A stretch of 64,000 bases of DNA from Rutpela maculata (Eukaryota; Arthropoda; Insecta; Coleoptera; Cerambycidae), in NCBI GenBank assembly GCA_936432065.2, contig OW386290.2:49990843-50054842 (forward strand). Reading direction: 5' to 3'. Made by a program: the position numbers and the translations under genes. Shown here one piece after another: positions 62,911 to 64,000 of this stretch (its first letter is position 1; the number at the start of each line of letters is the position of its first letter). Under the pieces are notes generated by a model. The model made no database searches, had not been told where the DNA came from, and saw nothing but the letters and a program-made list of their open reading frames with translations.

Positions 62911-64000
62911 TCAATCAATCAACGTGTCGATTGCAAAACGTACTTTTTTAATCGGGGTAGGCAAGGTGTCACATCTGTCAACTAATACAAAAGCCGGTTT
63001 AACCCTATCAATATTGACAGTTATGACTTTGGCTCCTTTCTTAAAGGTAAATAACTTATCTGAACGAGATAAAACTTTAAACGGTCCTTCATATAAAGGA
63101 GTAAATGAACGTTTTAAACGTTCAATGCGAACGAAAATAAAATCGCAAGAGGCAAGATCTGTACTAACAAAAGTTTTGTAATTGCCATGCGAAGTTGGAG
63201 GAACAAATTTTAAATTATTAAAATAAATGCGTAATTTGTCAATGAAATAAGGAATATCTGGGGAATTATACGATTCAACGAAAAATTCGCCAGGTAAACG
63301 AAGGGTTTGACCATATATGAGTTCAGCAGGTGAACATTGCAGATCTTCCTTGGGAGTTGTCCTAAATGCTAATAAAATGATGGGTAATTCATCTGTCCAA
63401 TGTGATGTATTGGCTCTAGTTAACAAGGAAGTTTTAAGTGAGCGATGAAATCTTTCAATTAAAGAGTTGCCCTGGGGGTGATATGCAGTTGTACGTATTC
63501 TATGAAAACCTAAATAATCTTGACTCGAATTGTACTCTTGATCAGTCGTTACGTTACTGACAAGGGAACACCGAATCGACAAACAAAGTTTTGAAATAAA
63601 GTACGCGCAACTGTTTCTGCTGTGATGTCGCGAAGAGGGTACGCTTCCGGCCACCTAGTGAATCGTTCAATCACCGTAAGAATGTAAGAGTTACCTTTGG
63701 ATGGAGGTAATGGTCCTACCAAATCTATGTGGATGTGGTCGAATCTGATTTTCGGGATGGTGAAGTTCCCGAGAGCACTTCGCGTATGTCGACTGACTTT
63801 GACAGCTTTACAGTTAATGCACGATTTTGACCATAAATTGCAATCTGTGTTCATTTTCGGCCAAAAATAGTTATTTGAAATCAACAGTCTAGTGGCTTTA
63901 ATACCAGGATGAGATAAGTTGTGAAAAATATCGAATATCGTTCGTCTCTAAACAAGTGGGACAAAAGGTCTGACTTTTGCACGAGAAACATCACACCAAA
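62911..64000 (-). pseudogene. Integrase of a CsRn1-like gypsy, inverted
   Basis: On the minus strand: HHCC zinc finger (FHNLSHPG and CINCK), the first catalytic Asp in HIHIDLVGPLPPS, the second in VTTDQE, the Glu in IERFHRSLK, then the GPF-type module YEGPFKVL and VITVNIDRVKPAF. It ends in a natural-looking TGA at 62911-62913. Lesions: a TAG at about 63948-63950 just upstream of RRTIFDIFH, and a frameshift around 63555-63565 with a shortened VTTDQE..YLGF spacer. Integrase should follow RNase H on the same strand; here it faces it tail to tail. Confidence 0.85.

Larger units (their letters stand above)
59574..64000 (+). mobile_element. Ty3/gypsy element, CsRn1-like, rearranged
   Basis: LTR remnant (to about 59630), tRNA-Trp primer site, 570 bp leader, gag with CHCC motif, then protease, RT and partial RNase H on the plus strand. 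After about 62900 the integrase region follows on the minus strand. The element runs off the window, so its 3' LTR is not visible. The tRNA-Trp primer and CHCC Gag box together point to the CsRn1 clade. Confidence 0.8.

Noticed and set aside
62898..62911. Self-integration (autointegration) as the cause of the inverted integrase
   Set aside because: Autointegration joins an LTR end to an internal site. The sequence at this junction is the region just after the integrase stop, with no LTR end visible.

Overview
The window reads as AT-rich nuclear DNA of an arthropod, most probably an insect. There are no operons or ribosome-binding sites. Coding capacity comes almost entirely from transposable elements of types common in insects: Ty3/gypsy, mariner/Tc1, piggyBac, hAT-like MITEs, Jockey-like LINEs and tRNA-derived SINEs. 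I cannot name the order, and no host gene is identified with confidence. Two short open frames (11393-11641 and 36048-36419, both minus) look more protein-like than their surroundings and could be exons or transposon debris.

Region 1-22 kb is a transposon graveyard. It holds a piggyBac transposase scrap, MITEs with readable target-site duplications (3006-3169; 16361-16579), SINE pieces (4190-4961; 10640-10830), nested palindromes (6305-8222) and decayed LINE reverse transcriptases (9950-10440 minus; 17420-17760 and 18180-19310 plus). A restriction-like-endonuclease LINE (19470-21381) is split by a palindromic insertion. An odd 26-28 bp periodic run of stem-loops lies at 17123-17220.

Region 22-41 kb is dominated by long palindromes (foldback elements): 22690-25190, 25214-26595, 29385-30650, 30821-33180 and 38083-40092. 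The first encloses the 3' half of a gene for an XPG/FEN1-like nuclease domain followed by a cysteine-rich CXC-like tail. The fourth carries a TA-flanked element inserted in one arm. A Jockey-like LINE fragment lies at 28230-28900 (minus). Region 33.2-38 kb is the quietest and contains the unrecognised open frame at 36048-36419.

Region 41-52 kb has recent tandem duplications (41855-42214; 47773-47897) and a 5S-rRNA-like fragment. A roughly 3 kb element with about 500 bp inverted ends surrounds a decayed ORF (44651-47700). A mariner C-terminal fragment, two hAT-like MITEs (one with a perfect 8 bp duplication) and a SINE follow.

Region 52-64 kb holds the youngest material. At 52060-56642 is a complete mariner-superfamily transposon with TA duplications and an intact 352-residue transposase. 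Its inverted ends are tandem arrays of a 289 bp unit, four on the left and six on the right. Next is a minus-strand Ty3/gypsy element (56798-59573) with LTR, gag and a truncated protease but no further pol. It lies against, and may be inserted in, the 5' LTR of a plus-strand gypsy (59574 to the window end). The plus-strand element has a tRNA-Trp primer site and a CHCC Gag motif, both hallmarks of the CsRn1 clade. Its pol stops inside RNase H and the integrase follows in inverted orientation.

The most unusual theme is the repeated architecture of long inverted arms built from tandem subunits, with or without a gene between them. It appears with a mariner transposase, an XPG/CXC gene, an unidentified ORF, and no gene at all.
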